A stretch of DNA of 64,000 bases, taken from assembly GCA_036784855.1 (NCBI GenBank), contig JAZDSV010000002.1, positions 163,501 through 227,500 on the forward strand. Reading direction: 5' to 3'. The notes under the pieces are model-generated. The model ran no database searches. It was not told where the DNA came from and saw nothing but the letters and a program-made list of their open reading frames with translations. The position numbers and the translations under genes were made by a program. The first letter of the stretch is position 1, and each line of letters begins with the position of its first letter. Below, one piece after another: positions 23,600 through 34,600 of the stretch. Source of the DNA: Aphelidium insulamus. Its lineage: Eukaryota > Aphelidiomycota > Aphelidea > Aphelidiaceae.

Positions 23600-25615
23600 A
23601 TGGCCACTCCACGACGCTCGCCGCGCATCCAAACTGTACGTAACAAGTTGCAATGACACTGACACACTACAGACGCGCCAGCTGCCACAAGTCACGTGCG
23701 CTGATGTTTCAACGCATGTAACATATCTGCCACCACGTCGACCGCTTGCCGATATCACAAATGTTCTAAAAACACCGGCGACAAAGCAGAGAAAAACGCG
23801 CGCAACACCACGCGGCGCCAAGCGCCCTGACTGTGTGTTTCACTCATTGATATTATTTTTTTGATATCATAGACAAGCGCGATGAAGAAACTGGAGAGTG
23901 GCTAGGGCCATTCTTGTGCACATTTGGTGGGGAAAGTCAGCATCACTGGGTTTACGACACTGACAAATTCTACTTCAAAAAGAATGGCCAGCCGTCTGCC
24001 ACGTGTTTGCACCACAAGGCAATCGCTCATTCTTCCAAAAACGTTACAGAGATGAATGCCAAGGTACTGTTTCATCATCAGTTCAAACGATATTTAATTG
24101 ATAGGCAAAAGCGCGCGATTCTTATGCTCGTCGACTGTTGAACATATTCGATATTGTTGAAGAAAATTACATGAACAATGGGTTGGATGATGCAATGTTG
24201 GTCGATGCTTTGGGCATTGCACGAGACTTCACTGTTAAATCGTCCCCAACTCTAAAAGTACTGTTTCATCATTTATCTACATCTTGCTATATCTTGGGTG
24301 ACTCTGCCCATTGATTTTTGTTTCAATTTTGATACTTCCTACAAGTGACTGACTTTTTTTAGCGAGCTGAATTGTCCAAGGCCGGAGACAGATGTTTTGA
24401 TTGTACCGCAAGAGTCGATTTGATTCTGGTTGGGAGCTTCTGGTATTGTCAGGAACACGCGGACTGTCGCCAGGAACGCACCCAAGAGGTAATTCACCCG
24501 TTTCTATCTATATCTTGCTATATTCTGGGTGACTCTGCCCATTGATTTCTGTTTCATTTGTGATATTTCCTATCATTGACTAACTTTTTTGTAGCAAGCG
24601 GAGTTGTGCAAGACTGATACCGGAGCATTTCTGAAGCGAGTGTCAACAAGTCTCGTAACCAATGGTGAATGGACACTTCGACCAACACCTCGGGCTCAAT
24701 TGTCATTTGTACTACGATTAGTTCGGCATGGCTTTGTTGATGGATTTTCTGCGCATCTGGAACTTGGTGATGCTGAGCAAGCTGATATCTTGACTTAGAT
24801 TTCCGACAATCAAGGCAGCATAACTGGTCACTCTTCTGGCATTGTACTGTCATTCTTTTCTATGACTGGGATGGCGATGTTTAGTCCTGACCGCACCGAC
24901 TCGACATTGAATGTAGACGATATTGGGCAGCTGACAATCCGAGATTGCTATGGATGGAATAAGTATGTGAATTATTTGGCAAATTTGTACTGATGTTTAG
25001 GATGATGCGCGATAAGCCTGCAGCTCAGCGTCAGCGTGTGCTCGACATGTTGGCAGGTCACGACTTCGAAAGAGCAGACTTGGTTTGGGCCACATATCTT
25101 GATGGCGGCGACGATACTTATGAGTTGACTGACAAGATGTCAAAGCTACTCGAGAAGAAACACGACAGTCAGTCTGTGGAGACGCGTAATGCATGGAAAG
25201 CTGTTTAGTACAGGAGACAAATGAACTTGCCAGATATCCGGGAATGGTCAGTGGAGACGATGAAGGAGTACTGTAGAAAGCTGCAGGCTGTCTGTCCAAT
25301 TCTCGGCACCGATTTGACTCTCAAAGCGCTGCATTGTGATAGGTATGCTTGTAATTATATTTTGAGGCTCCTTACAAATTTAGGACCACGGATGATGGTG
25401 TCTATTCTGAGAAGACTACACTGATAACGCACGAGTTTTTGGGATTTGCAAAGGCTTCGGGCTCGTCAACTAATTGTTTCAAGACGAAAGTGTTGCTGCA
25501 CGAGGAGAAGAGACGCCGGGGAATGAGTGATGCCGACGATCGTGTTGCTGTTGTTGCGATTATGCGCGAGTTTGTTACCACTATCTGCGAGCATCAGAGA
25601 ACCATGAAACGATGA
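23600..25615 (+). CDS. Multi-exon element gene, unknown function
   Basis: Not recognised. It starts MATPRRSPRIQT and continues over about seven short introns, several with strong poly-T acceptors (ttttttag). Readable exons: KRDEETGEWLGPFLCTFGGE..., FYFKKNGQPSATCLHHKA, ARRLLNIFDIVEENYMNNGL, RAELSKAGDRCFDCTARVD, FWYCQEHADCRQERTQE, then Q-AELCKTDTGAFLKRVSTSL..., ISDNQGSITGHSSGIVLSFF, MMRDKPAAQRQRVLDMLAGH, MNLPDIREWSVETMKEYCRK and a basic end ...ICEHQRTMKR, TGA. CFDC and CQEHADC could bind zinc. Two in-frame TAGs (24796-24798, 25206-25208) coincide exactly with acceptor-like cttag/tttag, so they are better explained as unrecognised phase-0 introns than as stops. Gene is bounded by the element's left TIR. 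Confidence 0.55.
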
Positions 25616-25698
25616 AATACACACACACACTGAACATTCACTTTCATTTTAATATTTTATTATATTCTCCTAAGTTATCCAATACACCTATACAAAAA

Positions 25699-26112
25699 AT
25701 GCGCAAATCCATTTCAGAACTCTTGGCGATACCATGCAAGAAAGCAGGAACTATCTGCAACTCCAAGGGAGTCTGTGTAAAGCCTTCCACTCCCGCTGTC
25801 CCTTCCAAGCCCAAGTATGCTCCTCGTGTCAATAAGGTCAAGATTGTCAACAAGCGAGCATCTGACCCAGCTTACACCATCAACCCGGCGACTGGACGAT
25901 ACATTCTAAAGGTCCGTAAGACGCGTGTACGCAAACCTCCAGCACATCCATGTCCTTCTGGACAGCGTTATTACGCCAAGGCCAAGGGCTGTAAAGATGT
26001 AAAACAACGACCCAATCAGGCTCGTTGCCCCAAGGGTACGAAGCGCAGCAAAGCCACGGGTGCATGCTACACTCCTGTTCGTCGAGTCACGCGTGTCTCG
26101 GGTCCAAAATAA
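25699..26112 (+). CDS. Basic Cys/Pro-Lys protein, virus-like style
   Basis: Single exon, 137 residues, MRKSISELLAIPCKKAG..., very basic, with two motifs of the type INPATGRYILKVRKT and CPSGQRYYAKAKGCKD / CPKGTKRSKATGACYTPVRR. The 'xPxTGRxxxK' and 'CPxGxxRxxxTGxC' pattern is common in small basic proteins of large DNA viruses and their relatives; that is recalled family knowledge, not a search result. An upstream in-frame ATG (25612) would overlap the stop of the previous gene and adds an AT-rich leader; 25699 is preferred. Likely a DNA-binding or packaging-like protein, by inference only. Confidence 0.6.
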   Translation: MRKSISELLAIPCKKAGTICNSKGVCVKPSTPAVPSKPKYAPRVNKVKIVNKRASDPAYTINPATGRYILKVRKTRVRKPPAHPCPSGQRYYAKAKGCKDVKQRPNQARCPKGTKRSKATGACYTPVRRVTRVSGPK

Positions 26113-26345
26113 AGCAAAAATTAGAATATTAATACGTATTGAAATGAAAGAAAAGGAAAGTTGAAACATATTTAACACGTTTGACAGCTCGATGTTTTTC
26201 ATCATTGACAGGGCATCAAAAGATCTTTTACAGATCAACGATCCAGTTTATTATAAACGGATAAACGGATTAAAAACGGAAACATTTGATCCAATCAGAA
26301 CGTCGAATGATGTGACGCTCGCTTGTTTTCTTCAAAAAAACTCAA

Positions 26346-27517
26346 ATGGCCGACAAGAAAGCAGAGATTCTCGCCGCCCTAGACACCGTCGACCCGCTAC
26401 CACAAGACCTGATCGATGAACTGACGGCGGCGATGGACCCTGATTCTATTCGCCGAAAGACTACGACGTGGATGTGCTACACCGAAGCGCAATGGAAGAC
26501 CCTTCGCAGTGACATCGGCCGCTCGGACGGCTTCGCCATCTACAACGCACTGCATCCCAACCAGGGTATGCATCAGTGAATTTGTGATTATGATGACTAA
26601 TTGTGTGCGTAGGAGCCAAGCGCAAGGCAGAAGAAGAAGGCGAACCCCCTCTGGAGAAGCGTGTTGCGAGTTTGGAAAAGTATCTGGAGCGGGTCAACAC
26701 GGTTTCAATATCCTCGCAGGACGCAGATGTCATCATCGCAGAGGGTTTCACGGTGAAAGGATATGTTGTGGCGTCGTGCCCTGATGATATCGCCGATCTT
26801 GCGCCGTTATTTGAATGGGACGATCGCAAAGAATGTGCGCAACATGACAAGTATATCCCGTACCTGTCGGCCCTTTTGAAGCACGAAGAGTTTCTTTGTG
26901 TTACTGTTCCTCCCAACAACAAGATGTTGGACAACAAATCTCTCCGCATTCATCTGAAAGGAACGACAGACGCTGTGATCAGACCTACTGGATCCCCTGG
27001 TGAAGTCATCGGCATAGGCGAATGGAAGAAAATTGTGGACGAGTCGCACCTGCCGCAATTGCACGGCGAAGTGATCTCTGCGAATTCCAAATATCCCCTC
27101 CTGAAGCCGTTCGGTGTTCTGTCGGATTTACGTGACAGTTGGACAATCTGCTGGATTGATGGGGATACAATTTGTCAAGTCACGCACGAGCGCACCACTG
27201 AAGGCAAAGTGGTCACACTCACTCGCAAGACAGCCACTGCCTTTCTGCGCAATTGCTCTCTCGCAGCAATCTTGGATGTCGGTAAGCGTGTGTTTGGGGA
27301 CTCCCTGGAAGTGTTGGCGGCACAAGATATCAAGGTTGTTTCGGAATTCGCTGATCGGAAGGCCGCAGTCGTGAATGTTGAGGAAGACGGTAGATTTGTG
27401 AGCCTGCAAGAGTTCAGAGAGGAAGAGGAGTTCAAGAAGTCCAAGACGCTGGACTTGTTAAACCTCAAGGACAGTTTCGATGCTTTGCCGTCACATTTGT
27501 ACTCAATGTACAGATAA
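26346..27517 (+). CDS. PD-(D/E)XK nuclease-like protein with N-terminal helical region
   Basis: Two exons (26346-26565 and 26613-27517) around a 47-nt GTATGC...GTAG intron with a gactaat branch-like site; about 374 residues. N-terminus MADKKAEILAALDTVDPLPQ; the second exon opens with a basic/acidic helix (AKRKAEEEGEPPLEKRVASL) that looks coiled-coil. The middle has IRIHLKGTTDAVIRP then IGIGEWKK, followed by LPQLHGEVISAN and PFGVLSDLRDSWTICWID. D...E-x-K plus the following Q and the '(F/Y)G(V/I)L(S/T)D...W' strand fit the restriction-endonuclease fold found in some Crinkler-type and transposon-linked proteins. That assignment is motif-level inference. It is the rightmost plus-strand gene of the TIR element. 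Confidence 0.6.
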
Positions 27518-27559
27518 TTGGTGTTTGAAATAAAGTAGAATTGGCGTGATTAATAATGA

Positions 27560-28075
27560 AACTGGTGAGCATATTGCAAGTGACTTCGACTGGCGTGATA
27601 AGTAAATGTTGCAAATCTGGAAGAGTTGCCCACCATTTCATCGACAGTAAAAGAAGTCTGGATTCAGCGGGAGTGTTCAAATCGAAGGAGATTATGGCGA
27701 TGTTGAAGTTATGGGGACGTCGAAGATGGCGACGAGGTGATGAGTGACAGCAACTCTGACTGAATATGATGTTGAGATTGAACGAGACTGTGTAGTTTTG
27801 TAGGATTGTTTAAAATGATGCGAATATCATTTTCAACTGAACCGGTGTCTGTACCCGAAACACCATCAAAGTGAAATACAAGTCCATTGGACAACGAATA
27901 AATACCGTTGCCAGTGCGCGCATTAAGCTTACCACCAAATAGACTCTCAATCTGAGCATAAGTAGCGATATTCTACAATAGCGCAGAATTCAAGAGCTCC
28001 AACGTGGCAATCTTCTGCTTGAGTTGAATGGGTTGAGTATTGCCACTCACGTATGGAGCGCCGACAGTCAAGCGC
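27560..28075 (-). pseudogene. Minus-strand coding remnant in the TIR element
   Basis: On the minus strand TVGAPYVSGNTQPIQLKQKI..., then (after an in-frame TAG near 27975) NIATYAQIESLFGGKLNART, IYSLSNGLVFHFDGVSGTDT and VENDIRIILNN. The composition resembles a structural/fibre-like protein, but I recognise no family. The TAG and the lack of a start suggest a fragment, or an unrecognised intron. Confidence 0.4.
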
Positions 28076-28275
28076 TTATTGCCAACCTGCTTGGCTTGAA
28101 GGGTCCGTGTACACCGTGTCCAGCGGCAGTGTCTTCAGATACGTGGACCTGACTGTGGTGCACGGGATGACTGTGCGCATTTTGTATAGTATCAGTGGAG
28201 AATATAAATTCAAATTAAATTTTAATGAGAACTTGTCCCTGTTTCGGGAGAGTCCGCTGGGATTGAAATTGGGAT

Positions 28276-28717
28276 TGCCAGTATATCGCGTGACTGTGTG
28301 TGTCAGTTTCAACGGGACTAGTCCAAGTTAGTAGTAGCCCGTATATCGTGGACTCAATCTATCCGCTATAAATAGTGCGTGGAATTTCCAGTATATCGCG
28401 TGACTGTGTGTGTCAGTTTCAACGGGACTAGTCCAAGTTAGTAGTAACCCGTGTATCGTGGACTCAATCTGTCCGCTATAAATAGTGCGTGGAATTTCCA
28501 GTATATCGCGTGACTGTGTGTGTCAGTTTCAACGGGACTAGTCCAAGTTAGTAGTAACCCGTGTATCGTGGACTCAATCTGTCCGCTATAAATAGTGCGT
28601 GGAATTTCCAGTATATCGCGTCACTGTGTGTGTCAGTTTCAACGGGACTAGTCCAAGTTAGTAGTAACCCGTGTATCGTGGACTCAATCTGTCCGCTATA
28701 AATAGTGCGTGGAATTT
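28276..28717 (+). repeat. Four tandem 110-bp units at the right end of the TIR element
   Basis: Units starting ccagtatatcgcgtgactgt at about 28278, 28388, 28498 and 28608, each containing ctataaatag (TATA-box-like). Units 2-4 are nearly identical. The left end carries one diverged inverted copy. Confidence 0.9.
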
Positions 28718-28856
28718 GACGTGGAGTCCTGCCGTGTCACTAATAGAGTCTGGATAGAAATCCCGACAGGGTTTTAGCTTAAGAGAGGGATTAGGAGAGT
28801 ATATGTGGCAGTAATAGTAGCGACTATAAAACCAGGGGGGTGTATATGGGGGGGGG
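28715..28856 (-). repeat. Right terminal inverted repeat (outer part)
   Basis: Reverse complement reads C-run, catatacac, ccccc, ggttttatagtcgctacta... and then ctgtcgggatttctat..., matching 23053-23205 with small gaps. Confidence 0.85.
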
Positions 28857-28862
28857 TACCAT

Positions 28863-30175
28863 CAGAGACCTGAAAAGGCGTTATGGGAGTAAACAATACC
28901 CACCCATACCCACCAAGCTTAGTCGTTTTGTTGACAACTGTAGTGAGTGCAGTGGCCAGGCGATGGTCCATGCATGGCGCCCATGAGTAGTCCTGTTTAA
29001 TACCTTAATAATGTTAAATTAAAGTTAAATAAAAAATATTGGCAAATACCATTGTTGTTGGATGCACTGTCAGTGATAACCGTCACCAAAGGGTGGTGCT
29101 CCTCGCAAATGCCGAAAACTTCAAGGGCGTCCCTAAATTTGCTAACCACTAGTTCTGGTGTATGACTTGTCTTCTTTATCGGCTTAACATGTAGGGTGCG
29201 GCTGTGCAGGCAGAAATCGCTGTCAATGTAGTGAAGCGTCACAGCCATGAATGATGCTTTCTTGATCGAGTCAGTCCATAAGTCGGTCGTGCACGCAATG
29301 CCCACATTTGACTTGAGGTGTTTTTGTAAAATACTTTTAAGTCAAATGCGACCTTTCTCAGCAAGCTGCTCGACTTTGTTGTGCATTGTTGTTGCATGGC
29401 AGAACAGTTTGTTTACGTCCACCCTGCCAGTAGCCGCGCAGCCAATGTCGAGAAGAGTCTGCGCAAGTGTCTTCAAGCCCACTCCTTCAACTGCCTCAAA
29501 TGGACGCATGTCAGTTGCGCAGAAGGTAGCCAGAGCTGATGTCACTTTGGTCTTCATTGCTGTTGTTACTGCCTAAGAGGTCATTAAATACCCGCAAGAT
29601 ATGTACTATTCAATATATATCCAAAGAACCTGTTTGCAAAACAAGACATTGCTTGCTGATGGGCTGAATACAGTTTTGCATATGTGCTTGCCCAAGGTGC
29701 CCGTGCCAGTATTATGCTTGAACTTATACGTCTTCATACATTTCTTGCAGGCTGCGAAATCGAGTTTGGCACCAGTGGCGGTGTGCACAATGCCAAACAA
29801 CGTCCATACGTCCGATATCCCGCTGGCATTGTTGACAAGCTTGTATGCCGCAGTATCCTTGCCGCCTCTCAATTCGCGCTCAATATCTGCCTGTGACATT
29901 TAGGAAGAGAAACAATCCCAACCACTGCACCGTATGAAACACAAACTATGCCAAACAATCCCTGAAGGGAACAAATGGCAAACAATCCTTGCACTCTATT
30001 GCATCCAATGCGTACCAATAAGCTGGTGCCAGTATATCAACTTATTAGTACTGTACCCGCATTTAACCCATGGGTATGCAAAAACTCTGTACCCACCCAT
30101 TACCCACCCATCCAAATATCCTGTGCCCATAACCCACCCATTACCCATGGGTATGGGTTAGAATGCAGGTCTCTG
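28863..30175. mobile_element. Deleted hAT transposon
   Basis: Begins cagagacctg and ends caggtctctg, a perfect 10-bp inverted repeat. It is flanked by imperfect 8-bp direct repeats ggtaccat / gtgaccat (28855-28862, 30176-30183; 6 of 8 match), as expected for hAT elements. Subterminal regions contain several (a)cccaccca/tgggta motifs. It carries only the N-terminal part of a transposase, so it is non-autonomous. It is inserted at the immediate outer edge of the TIR element. Confidence 0.88.
28997..29899 (-). pseudogene. hAT transposase fragment (BED finger and start of RNase H fold)
   Basis: Minus-strand order: MSQADIERELRGGKD... with a BED-type finger (SDVWTLFG, CKKCMKTYKFKHNTGTGTLG, KH.C); KLFCHATTMHNKVEQLAEKG; then GIACTTDLWTDSIKKASFMA, LHYIDSD and TVITDSASNN, which match the hAT catalytic-domain start (TDxWTS-like, D). 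Pieces are in different frames and the C-terminal insertion and hATC dimerisation regions are absent. Confidence 0.85.
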
Positions 30176-30664
30176 GTGACCATGCACAATGTATTCCAGG
30201 TACATTTTCGCTTTTCGAGCTGGGTGTACAACAGGATATAACCTAGCCAAATATTGTGGACTTATTCGCCTTCTATAAAGGAATCGCCAAACTTGGGCTT
30301 CTTGATGTTTTTGGGAGGATATTTGCGTGCCTGACTGCTGGCGGTTTGCCTGACACTTCCAACTGGCTCTCCTTTGTGATGCGCAGGATTGAATCACACT
30401 CGGAACCAAATCTTGCCACGCTGACACGTCTGAAAACAATATAATCCCATTCTACAACAATGATCATGGCTTTTGAGCTTCTACATTTATTCATGTAACT
30501 ATTGCCATAGTCTGAAACGTTGGCGCATTTGCGACGTATCAGGTGTCCATTACCGTGCAATCAACCAAAAAAATTTTGTGCAACGATGCAGCATGTCCCA
30601 CTACTGATCCTGAAACACGCAGATATAAATGATTCGAATTACGAGAACCAACAGCACAAAAATA

Positions 30665-31318
30665 ATGTTCACATTGCTTATTTTAGCGGTTGCAACTAGC
30701 TGCCAGCTTTGCTCATTGCAGCTTTTCACATTGGCGTCACCCGTGGGTTCACCTAATGATGTTGGCATGGAAGTCGGCCACATTTCTTGTCAAGTCGAAG
30801 TCACTTCCGATAGCAACAACCATTTCACCGTCTACAACACCGGCAATCAAGTCCAAATATTAGGCGGAAAAGCTGTAACAAAACAAGGGCTTATTAGCGC
30901 CATGTACTTCATGGATGTACCCAAGGGCGCAGATGGAATTACAGGTGACATTGATATCGTTGTGTCAGGCCCTTTGATTATTTTAACAAAATGCTGGGAC
31001 AAAAAAGGCGATGAACATACTCACACCAGCGGACATGGCTATGCAGATTTGCCAACAACTACCTGGACTCTGGATGATGACACAGCAAACTCGGAAGATG
31101 TTTGTGTCACAGATCAAGCATGGAAAAATCCGTACAGCAATCTTCAGAAATTTTCTTTGCGTCCACTCTGGATAGGCATATGCCCCGATTCGACCCGTCT
31201 CACTGCAGTCCTAAAATATAAGCTTTCCCCTTTGACGCTTACTAGCAGAACGGACAATATTTCCAAATGCAATTCGAAACAAGAGGGCTGTGTAGTTACT
31301 TATGGGGATGCGAATTGA
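30665..31318 (+). CDS. Secreted protein, unknown
   Basis: Single exon of 217 residues starting MFTLLILAVATSCQLCSLQL (signal peptide); an upstream in-frame ATG at 30629 adds 12 polar residues. The mature part (VEVTSDSNNHFTVYNTGNQV..., ITGDIDIVVSGPLIILTKCW, DEHTHTSGHGYADLP, ICPDSTRLTAVLKYKLSPL) contains six or so cysteines that may pair. It is more AT-rich than the flanking TPR gene and uses different codons. I do not recognise the family. Confidence 0.65.
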   Translation: MFTLLILAVATSCQLCSLQLFTLASPVGSPNDVGMEVGHISCQVEVTSDSNNHFTVYNTGNQVQILGGKAVTKQGLISAMYFMDVPKGADGITGDIDIVVSGPLIILTKCWDKKGDEHTHTSGHGYADLPTTTWTLDDDTANSEDVCVTDQAWKNPYSNLQKFSLRPLWIGICPDSTRLTAVLKYKLSPLTLTSRTDNISKCNSKQEGCVVTYGDAN

Positions 31319-31648
31319 CCGAGTAAATTAGCACCAAAAGGGTTCCAAAAATTGTTTTTCCAATGTACATACCATCTGTAATATTCACTGCGGCCGGCGA
31401 CTCTGTATCTAAAATTCATGGACAGAGCTCGTTGACACAGGCGCAACAGTCTCTGATGAAATACTAATTTATCTCATGCGTCGCTAGACTTTAATCGCTT
31501 TAATTGCTTAACAAGCGCCAGTTATCCAAGGGTTTATCTGTAGTACATATGTAGTGTACGTATGTACATATGAAGTGGGAATGGATAACTTTTAACGAGC
31601 CGCAATAACTTTTATGAACTGAAACAAGACAACAATCAAATTACGACC

Positions 31649-34600
31649 ATGGCAGACGAAGGCGGCGGCGGCGACGCTGATCTCGGCAACACCGACGCCC
31701 AACCTGCACCGGCACCGCCTGCTAGTGGCGATGATTTGCTCGCCACTCTGCTGGAACCACTTGCTGACTCGCCGAGTGCTGATGATGCCACACTCGCCCC
31801 TAACGTTGCATCATCGCCCTTTGGTGCTGCTGTTGGCCCGTTGCTGCCCAGCGATGTTGCGCGCCGCCTTGTGGACTGGGTCGGCCTTCAGGATACCAGT
31901 GCCAGTGGTGACGAGGAGCAGGGTGATGCAACGTCGTCGGTGGACGCTACAACACATTTGGTTGAGCAGCATGTTCTGTCGGCCCCGCGCTTCTATGCCC
32001 GCCTGATGGGCGAGATTACCAGGCGGCTAGCTGCGCCTGTTGTCCAGCGCCACGCTACTGCCACTCTCTCGCGGGATACCGAGTTAGACCTTAAAGCAAG
32101 CGTGCAACGTCTCGAGAAGCGATTGCACGACGAGGCCGCCGAGAAGATGGTTCTGCGCCTCAAGCTGGGTAAGTACACTATGTCTCCCGCACTGACGGCG
32201 TCACTTATGTGCGCATAACCTATATTTCTATATATGCGAATGCCTGGATTTTACCTCACGGATAATTAATAATTGTGCAGAACAAGTGAGCAGCGAGTAC
32301 GAGAATACCGTCAAGGAGCAACGGCATTCCAGCGCCACCATGACGGTCAAGGCTGATCGATACAAGAAGCAACTTGACGAAGCCGGTACGTACTCGCATA
32401 TATATATATGTATATATGTATGTTGACTTTTTCATTGCAGAAGAGTCGAATGAAAAGCTGAGACAAGAGTACCGCGCAATTAAGCAGCAGCTTGAAGTAC
32501 GGACGGGTGAACTGGCCACATGTCGAACCACTCTGACGCAGACGGAGGAGGAGAAGCAGCAAGTGTTCGACAAGCTACTACAGCGCGAAGAACACGCGGA
32601 CCAGCTGGCAGCACAGGTGGCCGAGTGTCAGACAAAACTGAAGGAGGCCGCTGAAAAGCTTGTCAAATCGGAGGCGGCCATGTTTGAGGTTCAAACGCGG
32701 GAAAGAACACTCAATTTCAAGGTGACCAAATTGGAGCAAGAGTTGGCGCTGGCAAATCAACACCGCGAATGGCTTGACCGCGAAGTCAAATCACGCACCG
32801 AAGAGTTTGCCGCACTGCGCAGCGACAAGTCTGCCACTCAACTGCGTCTCCAGACCGAACTGGATAATTGTCAGGCAAGTCTGCGCGCTGCCGAGGCAAG
32901 CAATCGGCAGTTGAAGGAGAATCTGGCCGACTTGACCGGCAACTATGAGCAGATGGCGTCAACGCTCTAGAACAGAATCAACAACATAGCGCCACGCACC
33001 GGCAGTTACACCGCCAGGAGCTCGACACGCAAAAGAAACTGATTGAAGCACTGCGCAAGTCGGACGCCCAAAAGTCTGAGAAGCTTGCCTCGCTGCACGA
33101 CCAGCTGGCATTGCTGGAGCAGAGCATCGAGACCCGCGTCCAAGAGTTCAACCAGGCGCTGGACGCACGCCAGCAAGAGAATAATGACCTGGAGGCCCGC
33201 ATTTCGGAACTTAATGGGGAACTGAGCGCCGCCAAGGAGCAGTTGCAGACCACAGACACGCTGCTGCAACAGTACGGAATATCCGTCAACGATGTCACGG
33301 AGGAGCAGCAGCAACAGCACGGCGTATTCTCCCCCACCGCCGCCGCACTGTCCAAACTCCAAAAGACTGGCAAGACATTCACGCACGTCTACGCCGACTT
33401 TGTTAAGAGCCAGAATGAGGTTGCGCGACTCAAAGCAGACAACACGCAGCTGAAACGCGGCATGGACGATGTGCTGCGTGAAGTGGAGGCGCGCGCTGCC
33501 GAGTATCAGCAAATTGAAGTGGCGTACGATACCGCGTGCAAGGAGGCGCAGGAACTGGCGGGCAGGCTGCGCCGTGTCTCGGACGAGCAGAGCCAGGCGG
33601 TGGCGCGTGTCGACGATTTGCGGAGTCAGTGCCGCCAGCTGGAAGAGGATAATCGGTGGTTGCGACAGGCTAATCGCGACATTGCCGACCAGCTTAACAG
33701 CGTACTGGCCACCATCGAGGAGATGGAGGGCCGATTGCCTCCTGGTGGAACTACAGCCGCTGCCAACGCCGACGATCAATCCGATACGCAAGCAGTTATC
33801 AGCGAGCGGCTGGTGCGCGTGCGAGACATTGAGGATGCCATGCGCAAGAACCACGAGCTGCTGGAAATCGTGCGCAAACTGAGCGACCAGCGCGATAAGG
33901 ACGAGCTTGCCGAGAGTCGTGCCGAGCTGGACGACTCTGCTCGGGCTAAGCCGATGATGTGGTCAGCATGGCCGCGTGCAGCTGGTCGGAACAGCGTCGC
34001 CAGAGAGCGATCCGACCATGCGATGAGCACTGTCAGCGAGCGAGAAATGTACCGCAAAATGGTGCAGTCCACGCCCACACGCGGCCGCTCTTCGTCGCGT
34101 CTGAGCTCGGTGGCGATGGACCGCTCAGTGGCCGCATCGCCGCACAGCTTTATCGAACAGAATAACAGGTCTCTAATTGACGGCGTCACAACTGCCGCAG
34201 ACAGGTACATCATGGCTGCGATGATGGCGACCCGCGCGAATACTGCCTTTAAGCGCACACGCAGCAACTTGCTGGTAAGAGTCGCGCGACGAGTTTGAGG
34301 CATTCCGCAAAGAGACTGCTCAAGACACGAAAGTGTTGCAGCAGCAACTGCAAACCGTCCAGAAAGACTTTTCCGAATGTCGCATTCAGCTGGCACAGTC
34401 CAAAACGCAGGCCACCTTCTTGGAAGGTTTGTTATTCATATGTTACTCTGTACTAGACATTAATTTATGACTAATACTATAGAACGCGCTCAATTTCTCA
34501 ACAAGACGATTGACCAGCAGCTGGCCGAGTGCCAAGAGCTGCGGCAGCGCAATGCAAATCTAATTGGCAGCATTGGACAGTTTGAAGCGCGGTTGGAGAG

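Larger units (their letters stand above)
23053..28856. mobile_element. TIR-bounded 5.8-kb element with cargo genes, no recognised transposase
   Basis: Both ends carry the same sequence inverted. The left starts with a C-run then catatacac..ccccc.ggttttatagtcgc (23053-23110) and the right is its reverse complement (28800-28856). Similarity continues inward through cccgacag/ctgtcggg and tgacatg/cgtgtca blocks to about 23300 on the left. The left end has one degenerate copy, the right end four copies, of a 110-bp unit. Inside are a spliced gene of unknown function (23600-25615), a basic repeat-like protein (25699-26112), a PD-(D/E)XK-like protein (26346-27517) and a minus-strand remnant. Base composition is AT-richer than neighbouring genes. 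No target-site duplication is clear. It could be a non-autonomous or highly derived DNA transposon, or a remnant of a virus-like (Polinton-like) element. Confidence 0.75.

Noticed and set aside
24790-25210. TAG as a reassigned sense codon
   Set aside because: SPO11, family protein 3 and the Fanzor end in TAG, and the in-frame TAGs coincide with splice-acceptor sequences.
28276-28717. CRISPR-like regularly spaced repeat
   Set aside because: Contiguous 110-bp tandem units with no unique spacers, in a eukaryotic transposon end.
23053-28856. Complete Polinton/Maverick or virophage
   Set aside because: Too short, and no polymerase B, integrase, packaging ATPase or capsid gene can be seen.
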